From: Nonomuraea glycinis
GTDB lineage: Bacteria; Actinomycetota; Actinomycetes; Streptosporangiales; Streptosporangiaceae
Direction of reading: 5' to 3'
DNA length: 64,000 nucleotides
Assembly: GCF_014646515.1 (NCBI RefSeq)
Contig: NZ_BMNK01000009.1
Location: 62,001 to 126,000 of the forward strand
Below the pieces are notes generated by a model. The model made no database searches. It saw only the letters and a list, made by a program, of their open reading frames with translations, and was not told the origin of the DNA. Positions 1 to 7,959 of the stretch are shown piece by piece (within the stretch, counting starts at the first letter, position 1; the number at the start of each line of letters is the position of its first letter). A program made the translations under genes and the position numbers.

Positions 1-132
1 GTCGTCACGGCTGCCGTCGTCCACGCAGATCACCTCGAAGTCCCGGAACCGCTGCGCCGTCAGCGAGTCCAGGCAGGGGCCGAGGTACTTACCGACGTTG
101 TGAAAGGGCACGATCACGGAGAGGACCGGCAC
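1..132 (-). CDS. Glycosyltransferase family 2, N-terminal fragment (runs off the window)
   Basis: The first 44 codons of a gene whose remainder lies to the left of the window. The translation begins VPVLSVIVPFHNVGKYL and continues to VICVDDGSRDD, the classic beta1 strand and first nucleotide-sugar-binding DDGS motif of GT2 (GT-A fold) glycosyltransferases. The GTG start at 132 is preceded by an AAGGAG ribosome binding site five to six bases upstream. It lies 15 bp downstream of the methyltransferase-like gene on the same strand, so it is probably in the same operon and probably adds a sugar to a surface glycan. The acceptor and sugar cannot be told from this fragment. Confidence 0.85.
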   Translation of the reverse strand, partial: MPVLSVIVPFHNVGKYLGPCLDSLTAQRFRDFEVICVDDGSRDD

Positions 133-147
133 GTGAGCTCCTTTTCT

Positions 148-2037
148 TCAGCCGGACAGCAGGCGCATGACCCTGCGGGCCACCTGCCGTGGCCGGGACA
201 GACGTCGTGACAGGCGGTAGCCGAGCGTCCTGCGGTAGGCCGAGGCCTTGCGCTGGGTCCTGCGCAGCTTGGCGCGCGCCCTGACCAGCTCCCGCTCCCG
301 GTAGGTGAGCTTGATCTCCAACCGGCCGATCCTGGCCAGGGCCATGGTGAGCTGGTCGGTCAGGCGGTCGCGGGTTCTGAGGAGGTCGCGGTAGGCGGGG
401 ACCGCCTGCTCCCCGGGCCCGCCGAGCTCGGCGTCCAGCTTGCGGGCCAGATCCAGCTCATCCTGGTCGTACGAGCGTCCGGCCATCCCGCAGAGCGTCA
501 GCGTGAGCTGGTCGGCCTGCAGCGGCCACGGCCACGGGTGGTGATGCCCGGCGGCCAGCAGGCGGACCGCGAAGCGCCACAGAATACGGCAGAGCACCAC
601 ATCCGGTGCGGGTGACGACTGTGGAGCGGGCCCGGCGCCGATGGCGGCGAACCGCTCGCCGTCCCACACCAGACTGTCGGTCGCGGCCGCCGCGTCCCCG
701 CCCTCCTCCACCCACCCGGCCAGCGCGCCGAGCAACTTCCGCACGGCCCGCACGTCCTCACGGGCACACGCCTCGACGAGAATCTCCTCCACGACCCTCC
801 CCGCCGGAATCGGCCGCACCTCCCCCGAAGGCAACCGCCGCACCCCGACCTGCCCTGTTCCGGCAGAGCCTCGGTGTACGGCCCGCGCCTGGGGGATCTC
901 GTGGGCCACCTGCGCAGGCACCCCGTGTACGGCGCTCTCGTGAGCGGCCTGTGCGGGAACCTCGTGAACGGCCGTCTCGTGAGCGGCCTGCGCGGAAGTC
1001 ACCTCATGTACGGCCTGGCCCTCTTCTATCAGGCCGAGCGGTAGGTTCATCGGCTCTGACGACGCCGGGGGCCTGGTGGCCACGGCGAGCCAGAGGGGGG
1101 CGAGCTCCTCGCCGAGCCGGTGCCTGAACACCAGGCGGGTCAACCGCAGCGGGTCGGCGACCAGCATGCGGTCCTCGGCGCGGGCGCTCAGCGCGAACGC
1201 CAGCGCCTCCGGCAGGTCATGGGCCAGCGCCTCACGTGACAGCAGCGCGCGCGGCGCCCGGCTGTCCGGGTAGGCCGAATAGCATCGCCCCACCTCAAGC
1301 CCGGCCGACTCCAGAGCGGCGTCGAGGGCGGCCGGCCCGTCGGGGTAGGTCGGGTCGAAACCGTGCGGCTCCCACTGGTCGTCACCGCCGTCCCGGTCGG
1401 GAGGCCGTGCCTCGACGAACCTGTCCACGCCCAGGTCGTTGCGGACCCCGAGGACCAGCCGCCCGCCCGGCGCGACGAGCGCGGCCAGCGCGGCCAGCGA
1501 CTCCCGCCAGGCCGCCGCCGGCGCCTCCGCCGAGTGCGTGCGCCCCAGCCCGTCCAAGGCCAGCACCAGGTCGTACGGCTCATCGCCGGTGAACGCCTCC
1601 AGCCTGCCACAGTGCACGGCGAGGCCGGGGTGGCGTTCGCCGAGCGCGCAGGCGTCGGGGTAGGAGCGCAGCAACACCGCCGCGGCCGAGGCACGGGCGA
1701 CCACCTCGTCGACGAGCGCCTGCGGATGCGGCCCGACCAACAGCACCCGCCCCGACCGCGGACCCGGCCCCGAACCTGGCTCCGACCCTGACCTCAGGCT
1801 TGCTTCCGGGCCTGGGGCTGGGCCTGGCCCTGACCTCAAGCCTGAGTCCGGGTCTGGGTCCAGGTGCGGGTCCAGGTGCGGGTCTGGGTCCGAGTGGGGG
1901 TCTGGGGGTGGGAGGAGTCTGGTGATCAGTTCCAGGGCCACGCCGTGCCAGCCGGTGAAGCCCGACGCGTTGGACAGGTCGGACCACAGCAGCATCTCGC
2001 CGCCGATCAAGCGGACGTTCTCGGATGCCTCGGTCAT
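148..2037 (-). CDS. Class I SAM-methyltransferase-like protein with repeat linkers and C-terminal coiled coil
   Basis: A 629-aa protein. A Rossmann-like region (about residues 100-320) contains RVLLVGPHPQALVDEV, LVLALDGLGR and a beta strand LVAPGGRLVLGVRND, the usual order in class I methyltransferases, although the SAM-binding Gly-rich loop is degenerate. It is preceded by about 50 residues rich in Asp-Pro and Gly-Pro and followed by imperfect AVHEVPAQ/AAHE repeats. The last 80 residues (LRTRDRLTDQLTMALARIG onward) look like a basic coiled coil, as in glycan-assembly methyltransferases. The start is set at the ATG that forms a 4-nt ATGA overlap with the upstream gene; an ATG two codons earlier is possible. 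Catalytic activity is uncertain. Confidence 0.65.
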   Translation of the reverse strand: MTEASENVRLIGGEMLLWSDLSNASGFTGWHGVALELITRLLPPPDPHSDPDPHLDPHLDPDPDSGLRSGPGPAPGPEASLRSGSEPGSGPGPRSGRVLLVGPHPQALVDEVVARASAAAVLLRSYPDACALGERHPGLAVHCGRLEAFTGDEPYDLVLALDGLGRTHSAEAPAAAWRESLAALAALVAPGGRLVLGVRNDLGVDRFVEARPPDRDGGDDQWEPHGFDPTYPDGPAALDAALESAGLEVGRCYSAYPDSRAPRALLSREALAHDLPEALAFALSARAEDRMLVADPLRLTRLVFRHRLGEELAPLWLAVATRPPASSEPMNLPLGLIEEGQAVHEVTSAQAAHETAVHEVPAQAAHESAVHGVPAQVAHEIPQARAVHRGSAGTGQVGVRRLPSGEVRPIPAGRVVEEILVEACAREDVRAVRKLLGALAGWVEEGGDAAAATDSLVWDGERFAAIGAGPAPQSSPAPDVVLCRILWRFAVRLLAAGHHHPWPWPLQADQLTLTLCGMAGRSYDQDELDLARKLDAELGGPGEQAVPAYRDLLRTRDRLTDQLTMALARIGRLEIKLTYRERELVRARAKLRRTQRKASAYRRTLGYRLSRRLSRPRQVARRVMRLLSG

Positions 2038-2867
2038 GCGCATCGCACCCGCTCCCAGCCGAACATTCGCCGTAGCTCCTCAGGTGTCGCCTGATAGTCG
2101 AATCCCAGCTCCCGCCGCGCGGTCTGACCGGCCAGCTCGGGGTCGACGCGGACGCCGTGCAGCTCGGGCCACAGGCGCAGGCGGCGCGCCGTACCGCCGT
2201 ATTCGGGCCGTTCGTCCTCCAGCTGCATCGGGTCTCCGTAGACGGCCACCTCGCAGCCCACCGAGGCGCCGTAGAACACGGCGCTGCCGAGCCTGTTGGA
2301 GGCCACCCGGCGATGGCGTCTGAGCTGCGTGAGCTGCTTGCGCAGGAAGTCACGCCCGGCGCCGTCCCAGCGCGACCCCCGCTCGCCGTGGCTGATGACG
2401 CGGAACCCCTGCGACTCGTACGCCTGCCGAATGTCGGGATTCGCGAACTCCAGCCAATATAGGCATATTGTCACGCGACCGGACTCCACGTCCTTTATTT
2501 CGGCGGCGAGGCGCGCGTGGTCGCCGCGGACGGAGTGTTTCTCCCAGCCATGAAAGGGATACCAGATCGTGCCCTCCCGTTTGGCCTTGGCCCCGAGATC
2601 GGGCTCCAGGTCAAGCAGATAGATCCACGGTGCGCCGATGAGATAGTGGCCACGACGACCCATCGACCACCCTCTCCTGAGAAGCACCTCTGACCAGACA
2701 AAACGGGGATATCCTGGACTACACCAGTGATCATTCGGCGGAAACCCATGCAGATAGTTCCAGCCATGCTGAAGGAATCCATGGATTCGCTTAGGCGTTT
2801 CGTCCACCAATCCGCAGTATCGCGCGAATATGCGGGAGTGACCGTACCAGTGGTTGGATTCGTCCAT
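2034..2867 (-). CDS. Unrecognised 277-aa protein in glycan cluster
   Basis: I do not recognise this family. The protein is rich in aromatic residues and histidine (SNHWYGHSRIF, FLQHGWNYLHGF, GTIWYPFHGWEKHS), has no signal peptide or membrane span, and ends with a region SNRLGSAVFYGASVGCEVAVY that resembles the donor-site half of some GT-B-like or capsule-synthesis proteins. It is the first gene of the minus-strand block: its stop overlaps the start of the methyltransferase-like gene by 4 nt, and a glycosyltransferase follows. A role in carbohydrate polymer synthesis is inferred from context only. Confidence 0.6.
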   Translation of the reverse strand: MDESNHWYGHSRIFARYCGLVDETPKRIHGFLQHGWNYLHGFPPNDHWCSPGYPRFVWSEVLLRRGWSMGRRGHYLIGAPWIYLLDLEPDLGAKAKREGTIWYPFHGWEKHSVRGDHARLAAEIKDVESGRVTICLYWLEFANPDIRQAYESQGFRVISHGERGSRWDGAGRDFLRKQLTQLRRHRRVASNRLGSAVFYGASVGCEVAVYGDPMQLEDERPEYGGTARRLRLWPELHGVRVDPELAGQTARRELGFDYQATPEELRRMFGWERVRCA

Positions 2868-3031
2868 TGTTTCCCCTTTAGCGGTTGGCGCGCCCCATCC
2901 GACGTTCCCAGCCCTTCAGGGACGCCACCCGCCGTTATACGGTTCCATTACTCGCGACGGGGGCTTGGTTTCAGTTGACCCAGGATCACAGCTACACTAC
3001 GTCTCGTCTTGACGACAGAGAGTGAGTGCAC
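2868..3031. promoter_or_regulatory. Divergent intergenic region before the Lux-like operon
   Basis: The 164 bp between two divergent operons are AT-richer than their surroundings. On the plus strand TTGACC at 2975-2980 is followed after 17 bp by TACGTC (2998-3003), a possible sigma-70-type promoter for the acyl carrier protein operon; TACACT at 2993-2998 is an alternative -10. No inverted repeat stands out. Confidence 0.35.
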
Positions 3032-3280
3032 ATGAGCCATCTCGACCGCCTGCGTGCCGTCTTCCGCAGCTCGCTTAACCTTCCGTCCGACGCCGAGGTC
3101 GACGGCCTCGAATACCGTGCCATCCCCCAGTGGGACTCCCTCGCCCACATGTCGCTCATCGCCGCGATGGAGGACGAGTTCTCCGTCATGATCGACACCG
3201 ACGAGATGATCGACATGAGCTCATTCGCCAAGGCAGCGCGGCTGTTGGAGAGACATGGCATCGGCGCAGCGGCCCTGTGA
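3032..3280 (+). CDS. Acyl carrier protein
   Basis: A free-standing 82-aa acyl carrier protein. The phosphopantetheine attachment site is the Ser of WDSLAHMSLIAAMEDEF, at the start of helix II as in other ACPs; the preceding Asp is conserved. It would carry the acyl chain handled by the following SDR, ligase, LuxE-like and LuxC-like enzymes. The ATG at 3032 is preferred because a GAGAG sequence lies nine bases upstream; a GTG two codons earlier is possible. The SDR start lies 26 nt inside its 3' end, which suggests translational coupling. The holo form would need a phosphopantetheinyl transferase such as AcpS (55.6-55.9 kb). Confidence 0.88.
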   Translation: MSHLDRLRAVFRSSLNLPSDAEVDGLEYRAIPQWDSLAHMSLIAAMEDEFSVMIDTDEMIDMSSFAKAARLLERHGIGAAAL

Positions 3281-4013
3281 CCCCCGGATCGTCCTGGTCA
3301 CCGGCTCGACGACGGGCATCGGCCGCGCCGTCGCCATGAGGCTCGCCATCACCGGGCGCACCGTCATCGCGCACGGCCGCGACCTCGACCGCACGACCAA
3401 GGCCGCGGCCGAGATGGCCGCGCTCACCGGCGGCCACGTCGAGGCCGCGCACGGCGACGTCTCCGACCCCGCGGCGGTCTCCGCGATGGCCCGCGAGATC
3501 CACCAGCGTCACGGCCGGCTCGACGGCCTGGTGGTCAACGCCGGCATCCACGCGGCCGGTCTGCTCGGCATGACGCGCGGCGACACGGTCCGCGACCTGT
3601 TCGAGGTCAACGCGATGGGAGCCACGCACACCCTGCAGGCCACGGTCCGGCTGCTGCGCAGGGGCACCAGCCCGTCCGCCGTCCTGGTCTCCTCGATCGC
3701 CGGCCGGCAGGGCGCCCCCGGCCAGGCCGTCTACTCCGCCACCAAGGCCGCGATCCTGGGCCTGGCCAAGGCCGCCGCCAAGGAGCTCGGCCCGGCCGGC
3801 ATCCGGGTCAACGCCGTGGCGCCCGGCTACATCCAGACCGGCATGCTGGCCACCCTCGACGACGACGCGCGCGCCGCCACCGTCGCCGCCACCCCGCTCG
3901 GCCGTCTCGGCACCGCCGATGACGTGGCCGCCGTCACCGCCTTCCTGCTCTCCAGCGACGCCTGTTTCATCACCGGTCAGGTGATCGGGGTGGACGGCGG
4001 GCTGGTGCTGTGA
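3255..4013 (+). CDS. SDR-family oxidoreductase, FabG-like
   Basis: A 252-aa classical short-chain dehydrogenase/reductase. It shows the NAD(P)-binding TGSTTGIG motif near the N-terminus, NAG (VVNAGIHAAG), the catalytic Ser in VLVSSIAGRQG and the catalytic YSATK, then VNAVAPGYIQTGM. This is the 3-oxoacyl-ACP reductase (FabG) subgroup, so reduction of a beta-keto group on an ACP- or CoA-bound acyl chain is the likely reaction, but substrate cannot be read from sequence. The ATG at 3255 lies inside the ACP gene and has GGAG four bases upstream. Confidence 0.85.
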   Translation: MASAQRPCDPRIVLVTGSTTGIGRAVAMRLAITGRTVIAHGRDLDRTTKAAAEMAALTGGHVEAAHGDVSDPAAVSAMAREIHQRHGRLDGLVVNAGIHAAGLLGMTRGDTVRDLFEVNAMGATHTLQATVRLLRRGTSPSAVLVSSIAGRQGAPGQAVYSATKAAILGLAKAAAKELGPAGIRVNAVAPGYIQTGMLATLDDDARAATVAATPLGRLGTADDVAAVTAFLLSSDACFITGQVIGVDGGLVL

Positions 4014-4016
4014 CCG

Positions 4017-5381
4017 ATGGACGACCCGATGGATTACCTGCCACACCCGCACGCCCGCCTCATCGTGGCCGGCGAGCCGGGCGACCTCGGCGGTGGGCGG
4101 CTCGCCGCCCGGGTGAGCCGCACCGCCCAGGCCCTGGCGGAGCTGCCGCCGGGCCCGCTGTTCTGCGGCATGCGCAACGACCTGCCCTCGGTGCTGCGTT
4201 ACCTCGGCGCCTGGCAGGCCCGCAGGCCGGTGGCCCTGCTCGACCCGGATCTGTCCGCCGCCGCGCTGGCCGCGCTGGTCACCCGGTTCAGGCCCGCCGC
4301 CCTGCTCGGCTTCGCCCAGGCTCCGCACGGCCGCAACATTCCGCACGGCACGACAGCGATCCGCCGCACCCCGCGCTCGGGCTCGGGCGATGAGGTGGGC
4401 GAGCCGCATCCCGAGCTGGCCGTCCTGCTCGCCACCTCAGGATCCACCGGCAGTCCCAAGCTGGTGCGGCTGTCCAGGACCGCCGTGCTGGCCAACGCGC
4501 ACTCCATCGCCGAGGCGCTGGCCCTCGGGCCCGACGAGGTCGCGCCCACCAGCCTGCCGCTGCATTACAGCTACGGCCTCTCGGTGCTCAACAGCCATCT
4601 GGTGGCGGGGGCGAGCGTGGTGCTGACCGACGCCGGGCTGCTCGAACGGTCCTTCTGGAGCTCACTCGACGATCATCGGTGCACCTCACTGGCCGCCGTC
4701 CCCTACCAGTACGACATGCTGCGCAGGCTGCGCTTCGACCCCGCCGAGCATCCCGCGCTCATCACCCTGACCCAGGCGGGCGGGCGGCTGCGGCCCGAGC
4801 TGATCGACGAGTTCGCCGCCAAGGCCGACTTCTACGTGATGTACGGCCAGACCGAGGCGACGGCGCGCATCGCCGTGCTGCCGCCGAAGCGGCTGGCCGA
4901 TCGGCCCGGCTCGGTAGGGCAGGCCGTTCCCGGCGGACGGCTCGCCATCCAGGAGGGCGAGGTCGTCTACCACGGGCCCAACGTGATGATGGGCTACGCC
5001 GAGACGGCCGCCGACCTGGCCAGGGGCGAGGACCTGGACGGGGTGCTGCGCACCGGCGATCTCGGCCGGCTGGACGACGACGGGTTCCTCTACCTCACCG
5101 GCCGGGTCAAGCGCATCGCCAAGATCTTCGGCGTCCGGGTCAACCTCGACGACGTGGAGCGGATCCTGCGTGACTGCGGGCCCGTCGCGGCGACCAGCGG
5201 CGACGACCGGGTCACCGTGTGGGCCGAGGGCCTCGACGTCAAGGGCTGCGCCGCCCTCGCCAGGCGGCTCGGCACCGAGCTGCGCCTGCACTGGAGCGGT
5301 TTCGACGTGCGAGGCGTCGACCGGCTGCCCCTGCTCACCACCGGAAAGATCGACTACGTCGCGCTGGAGGCCAGGACATGA
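4017..5381 (+). CDS. ANL-superfamily acyl-CoA/acyl-ACP ligase
   Basis: A 454-aa adenylate-forming enzyme. The P-loop-like ATP motif is LLATSGSTGSPKLVRLS (about residue 135), the A5 motif is MYGQTEATARI, the A7-A8 region is RTGDLGRLDDDGFLYLTGR followed by KRIAKIFGVRVNLDDVE, and the catalytic lysine is in TTGKIDY near the C-terminus. It is shorter than typical acyl-CoA synthetases (about 550 aa), which is common for ligases that charge carrier proteins. It begins 3 bp after the SDR stop. The natural reading is that it adenylates a carboxylic acid and loads the operon's ACP. The acid itself is unknown. Confidence 0.85.
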   Translation: MDDPMDYLPHPHARLIVAGEPGDLGGGRLAARVSRTAQALAELPPGPLFCGMRNDLPSVLRYLGAWQARRPVALLDPDLSAAALAALVTRFRPAALLGFAQAPHGRNIPHGTTAIRRTPRSGSGDEVGEPHPELAVLLATSGSTGSPKLVRLSRTAVLANAHSIAEALALGPDEVAPTSLPLHYSYGLSVLNSHLVAGASVVLTDAGLLERSFWSSLDDHRCTSLAAVPYQYDMLRRLRFDPAEHPALITLTQAGGRLRPELIDEFAAKADFYVMYGQTEATARIAVLPPKRLADRPGSVGQAVPGGRLAIQEGEVVYHGPNVMMGYAETAADLARGEDLDGVLRTGDLGRLDDDGFLYLTGRVKRIAKIFGVRVNLDDVERILRDCGPVAATSGDDRVTVWAEGLDVKGCAALARRLGTELRLHWSGFDVRGVDRLPLLTTGKIDYVALEART

Positions 5382-6409
5382 CCGTTTTCACGCGGTCCGC
5401 AGCCGAGAGAGAGGCGGCTCTGCTGCCGGAGCTGGCCGCGCTCACCGAGCGGCATCGCCGTGCCTGCGAGCCCTACCGGCGGATTCTGGACGCGATCGGC
5501 TCCGCCGCGCCCTACGCGCGGGTGGCCGACCTGCCATGGCTGCCCGTACGCCTGTTCAAGACGCACGAGCTGCGCAGCGTGCCGGAGGAGCAGGTGTTCA
5601 AGGTGCTCACCTCCAGCGGCACCACCGGCCAGGTGCCCAGCCGCATCTACCTCGACAGGCAGGCGGCGGCCACACAGCCGCGCATGCTGGCGGCGACGTT
5701 GCGCGCGGTGCTGGGCGAGCGGCGGCTGCCCATGCTGATCGTCGACAGCCGCTCGGTGGTGCGCGACCCGACGCTGAGCGCTCGCGGCGCCGGCGTGCTC
5801 GGCATGATGAACCTCGGCAGGGACCACACCTTCGCCCTCGACGAGCGGGGGGTTCTCAACCACGAGGCGGTCAAGGGCTTCCTGGCGCGCCACGGCGGCA
5901 AGCCGTACCTCATCTTCGCCTTCACCTTCATGGCCTGGCTGCACCTGCGTGAGCTCGGCATGGACCTGTCGCAGGGCGTGCTGGTGCACTCCGGCGGCTG
6001 GAAGAAGCTGGCCGCGCAGTCGGTGGACAGCGCCGAATACCGCAGGCAGCTGGGCGAGGAGTGCGGCCTGCGGCGCATCCACAACTTCTACGGCATGGTC
6101 GAGCAGATCGGCACCGTCTTCCTCGAAGGACCCGACGGCGGTGGCCTCTACTGTCCGGACTTCGCCGACGTGGTGATCCGCGACCCCGACACGTGGCAGG
6201 AGGCGCCGCCGGGCGTGCCTGGGCTCATCGAGGTCGTCAGCACGCTGCCGACCTCCTATCCGGGGCACGTCCTGCTGACGGAGGACCTCGGTGTCGTGCA
6301 CGGCGTGGACGACGGGATCTGGCCCGGCAAGCGCTTCTCCGTGCTCGGGCGGCTTCCCCGCGCCGAGGCGCGCGGCTGCAGCGACACCCACGGGCTGGCG
6401 GCCGCGTAA
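5378..6409 (+). CDS. LuxE-like acyl-protein synthetase
   Basis: A 343-aa member of the LuxE (acyl-protein synthetase) family, which in luminous bacteria activates a fatty acid with ATP and passes it to LuxC through a Cys near the C-terminus. Visible features are the ATP-site LTSSGTTGQVPSRIYLD, FTFMAWLHLRELG, NFYGMVEQIGTVF and the C-terminal RGCSDTHGL that carries the expected acyl-accepting cysteine. The start is the ATG in the ATGA overlap with the ligase stop; an open frame extends upstream inside the ligase but is not used. A LuxC homologue follows with TAATG overlap, so the pair should form an acid reductase complex. Confidence 0.85.
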   Translation: MTVFTRSAAEREAALLPELAALTERHRRACEPYRRILDAIGSAAPYARVADLPWLPVRLFKTHELRSVPEEQVFKVLTSSGTTGQVPSRIYLDRQAAATQPRMLAATLRAVLGERRLPMLIVDSRSVVRDPTLSARGAGVLGMMNLGRDHTFALDERGVLNHEAVKGFLARHGGKPYLIFAFTFMAWLHLRELGMDLSQGVLVHSGGWKKLAAQSVDSAEYRRQLGEECGLRRIHNFYGMVEQIGTVFLEGPDGGGLYCPDFADVVIRDPDTWQEAPPGVPGLIEVVSTLPTSYPGHVLLTEDLGVVHGVDDGIWPGKRFSVLGRLPRAEARGCSDTHGLAAA

Positions 6410-7620
6410 TGCTCGACGTCAGGTTCCCCGCCGGTCCGCCCGTGCCCGTGGACGACCTGCTCGACCAGGTGACGGCGGGAGGCCGCCTCTCGGTCGGCGA
6501 CGAGCGGATCCGTGACTTCCTCAGTGCCTTCGGCAGGCGGCTGCTGCGCCCCACCCTGTCGCGCCGGCACCCCGAGCTCGGCTCGCTCGGCTTCTTCCTG
6601 CGCCGCAGCGAGCTGCAGCGCACCATCGAAGGGCTGCGCGGCGAGCATGTACGGGTGCCGCGCGGCCTCGTCTTCCACATCCCCCCGGCGAACGTCGACA
6701 CCATCTTCGTCTATTCGTGGGCGCTGTCGGCCCTGGTGGGCAACCGCAACGTGGTGCGCCTGTCGCCCCGGGCGGGCACCGTCGCCGCCACCATCGTGAA
6801 GACGCTGCAGGAGACGCTCGACGACGCCGATCCCATCGTGGCCGCGACGCAGCGCATCGTCTGCTACGACCGGTCCGAGTCGATCACGGCCACCCTCTCG
6901 ACCGCCTGCGACCTGCGGGTCATCTGGGGCGGCGACCGTACCGTCGACGAGGTTCGCAAGCATCCGCTGCCGCCCTACGCGCGTGACCTCGCCTTCCCTG
7001 ACCGGTCGTCGTTCGCGGCCGTCCGGGCGACGGCCTGGCTGTGCGCGCCGCAGGCCACCCGGCAGACGGTCACCGAGGGGTTCGTCAACGACTCCTACTG
7101 GTTCGACCAGGCGGCGTGCTCCTCGCCGCGTACCGTCTATTGGGTGGGGTCGCGCGCCGACTGCCACGCGGCCCGCGCCGACTTCACCACCCACCTGTCG
7201 CACACGGTGACCGAGCGGGGCTGGGCGGTGGACGCCGCGATGGCGGTGGAGAAGCGGGTGTCCACCTACGGCCTGGCGGCCGACGGCTCGGCCGGCGCCA
7301 TCGACTTCCACGGCAACGCGCTGGCCAACGTCACGCTCGCGACGGCCGTGGCGGCGCCCCGGCGCTGGCTCGGCACCGGCACGTTCGCCCACGCCCGGCT
7401 CGACTCCCTGACGGAGCTGGTGCCCCTGGTGGGCCGGCGGGACCAGACGATGACGCACTTCGGCTTTCCCCGGGCCGAGTTGCTGGAGCTGGCGCGGGCG
7501 CTCGCCGGGCGCGGCGTCGACCGCATGGTGCCTTTCGGCGACGCGCTGAGCTTCCACCGCGTCTGGGACGGCGTGGACCTGGCCTCCGAGTTCACCCGTC
7601 TGGTCACCGTCTCCGCCTGA
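6409..7620 (+). CDS. LuxC-like acyl-CoA/acyl-protein reductase
   Basis: A 403-aa homologue of LuxC, the NADPH-dependent reductase that converts a thioester-bound acyl group into an aldehyde. Key segments are FHIPPANVDTIF, ALSALVGNRNVVRLSP, VIWGGDRTVDEVR and the catalytic cysteine in FDQAACSSPRTV, all in the order seen in the LuxC branch of the aldehyde dehydrogenase superfamily. The ATG overlaps the LuxE-like stop (TAATG). It is the last gene of the five-gene operon. No luxA/luxB luciferase gene is present in the window, so the aldehyde probably serves a biosynthetic purpose rather than light emission. Confidence 0.87.
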   Translation: MLDVRFPAGPPVPVDDLLDQVTAGGRLSVGDERIRDFLSAFGRRLLRPTLSRRHPELGSLGFFLRRSELQRTIEGLRGEHVRVPRGLVFHIPPANVDTIFVYSWALSALVGNRNVVRLSPRAGTVAATIVKTLQETLDDADPIVAATQRIVCYDRSESITATLSTACDLRVIWGGDRTVDEVRKHPLPPYARDLAFPDRSSFAAVRATAWLCAPQATRQTVTEGFVNDSYWFDQAACSSPRTVYWVGSRADCHAARADFTTHLSHTVTERGWAVDAAMAVEKRVSTYGLAADGSAGAIDFHGNALANVTLATAVAAPRRWLGTGTFAHARLDSLTELVPLVGRRDQTMTHFGFPRAELLELARALAGRGVDRMVPFGDALSFHRVWDGVDLASEFTRLVTVSA

Positions 7621-7959
7621 CCTCACCATGCCATCCGCCACACCATCCCGCCGACCTCCTCCCTCTCCTCCCGCACGCCGTCTCGCCGCCCCGAGACCTC
7701 GCCGCGAGCCCCCGCCATCTCGTCACCTCCCCGGTCCTCCACCGGCCAGATGGTCTGTACGACCGCTACTCCCGACCGCCTGCTCTGCCTGGACGCCTGG
7801 TCTCGCCAACCTTCCGCCGGCCGGGACGCTCTCCCGGCACCGCCGGCTTGGCCGACCGGTGCCTGGAACGGGCGGCTTGGTGGGCTGAGGTGGGCGTACG
7901 AGGTCGGTTTTCTGCTTTTGGGCGGTGCTGGATGTCGTGTGATCTTTTCGGGGGGACGG
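7621..7959. other. Non-coding gap after the Lux-like operon
   Basis: 339 bp with no supportable gene. The first 130 bp are strongly pyrimidine-rich on the plus strand. Around 7815-7855 a hairpin can be drawn with a CCGGGA/TCCCGG core, a possible terminator for the operon. The last 60 bp are AT-richer and lead to the ATG at 7960. Confidence 0.4.

Noticed and set aside
3032..7620. A bioluminescence (lux) operon
   Set aside because: LuxC- and LuxE-like genes are present, but no luciferase (luxA/luxB) or acyltransferase luxD gene was found in the window.
7750..7959. N-terminal extension of the GT-C-like protein
   Set aside because: The 70 extra codons show no membrane or signal character and a better start with a purine-rich upstream stretch lies at 7960.
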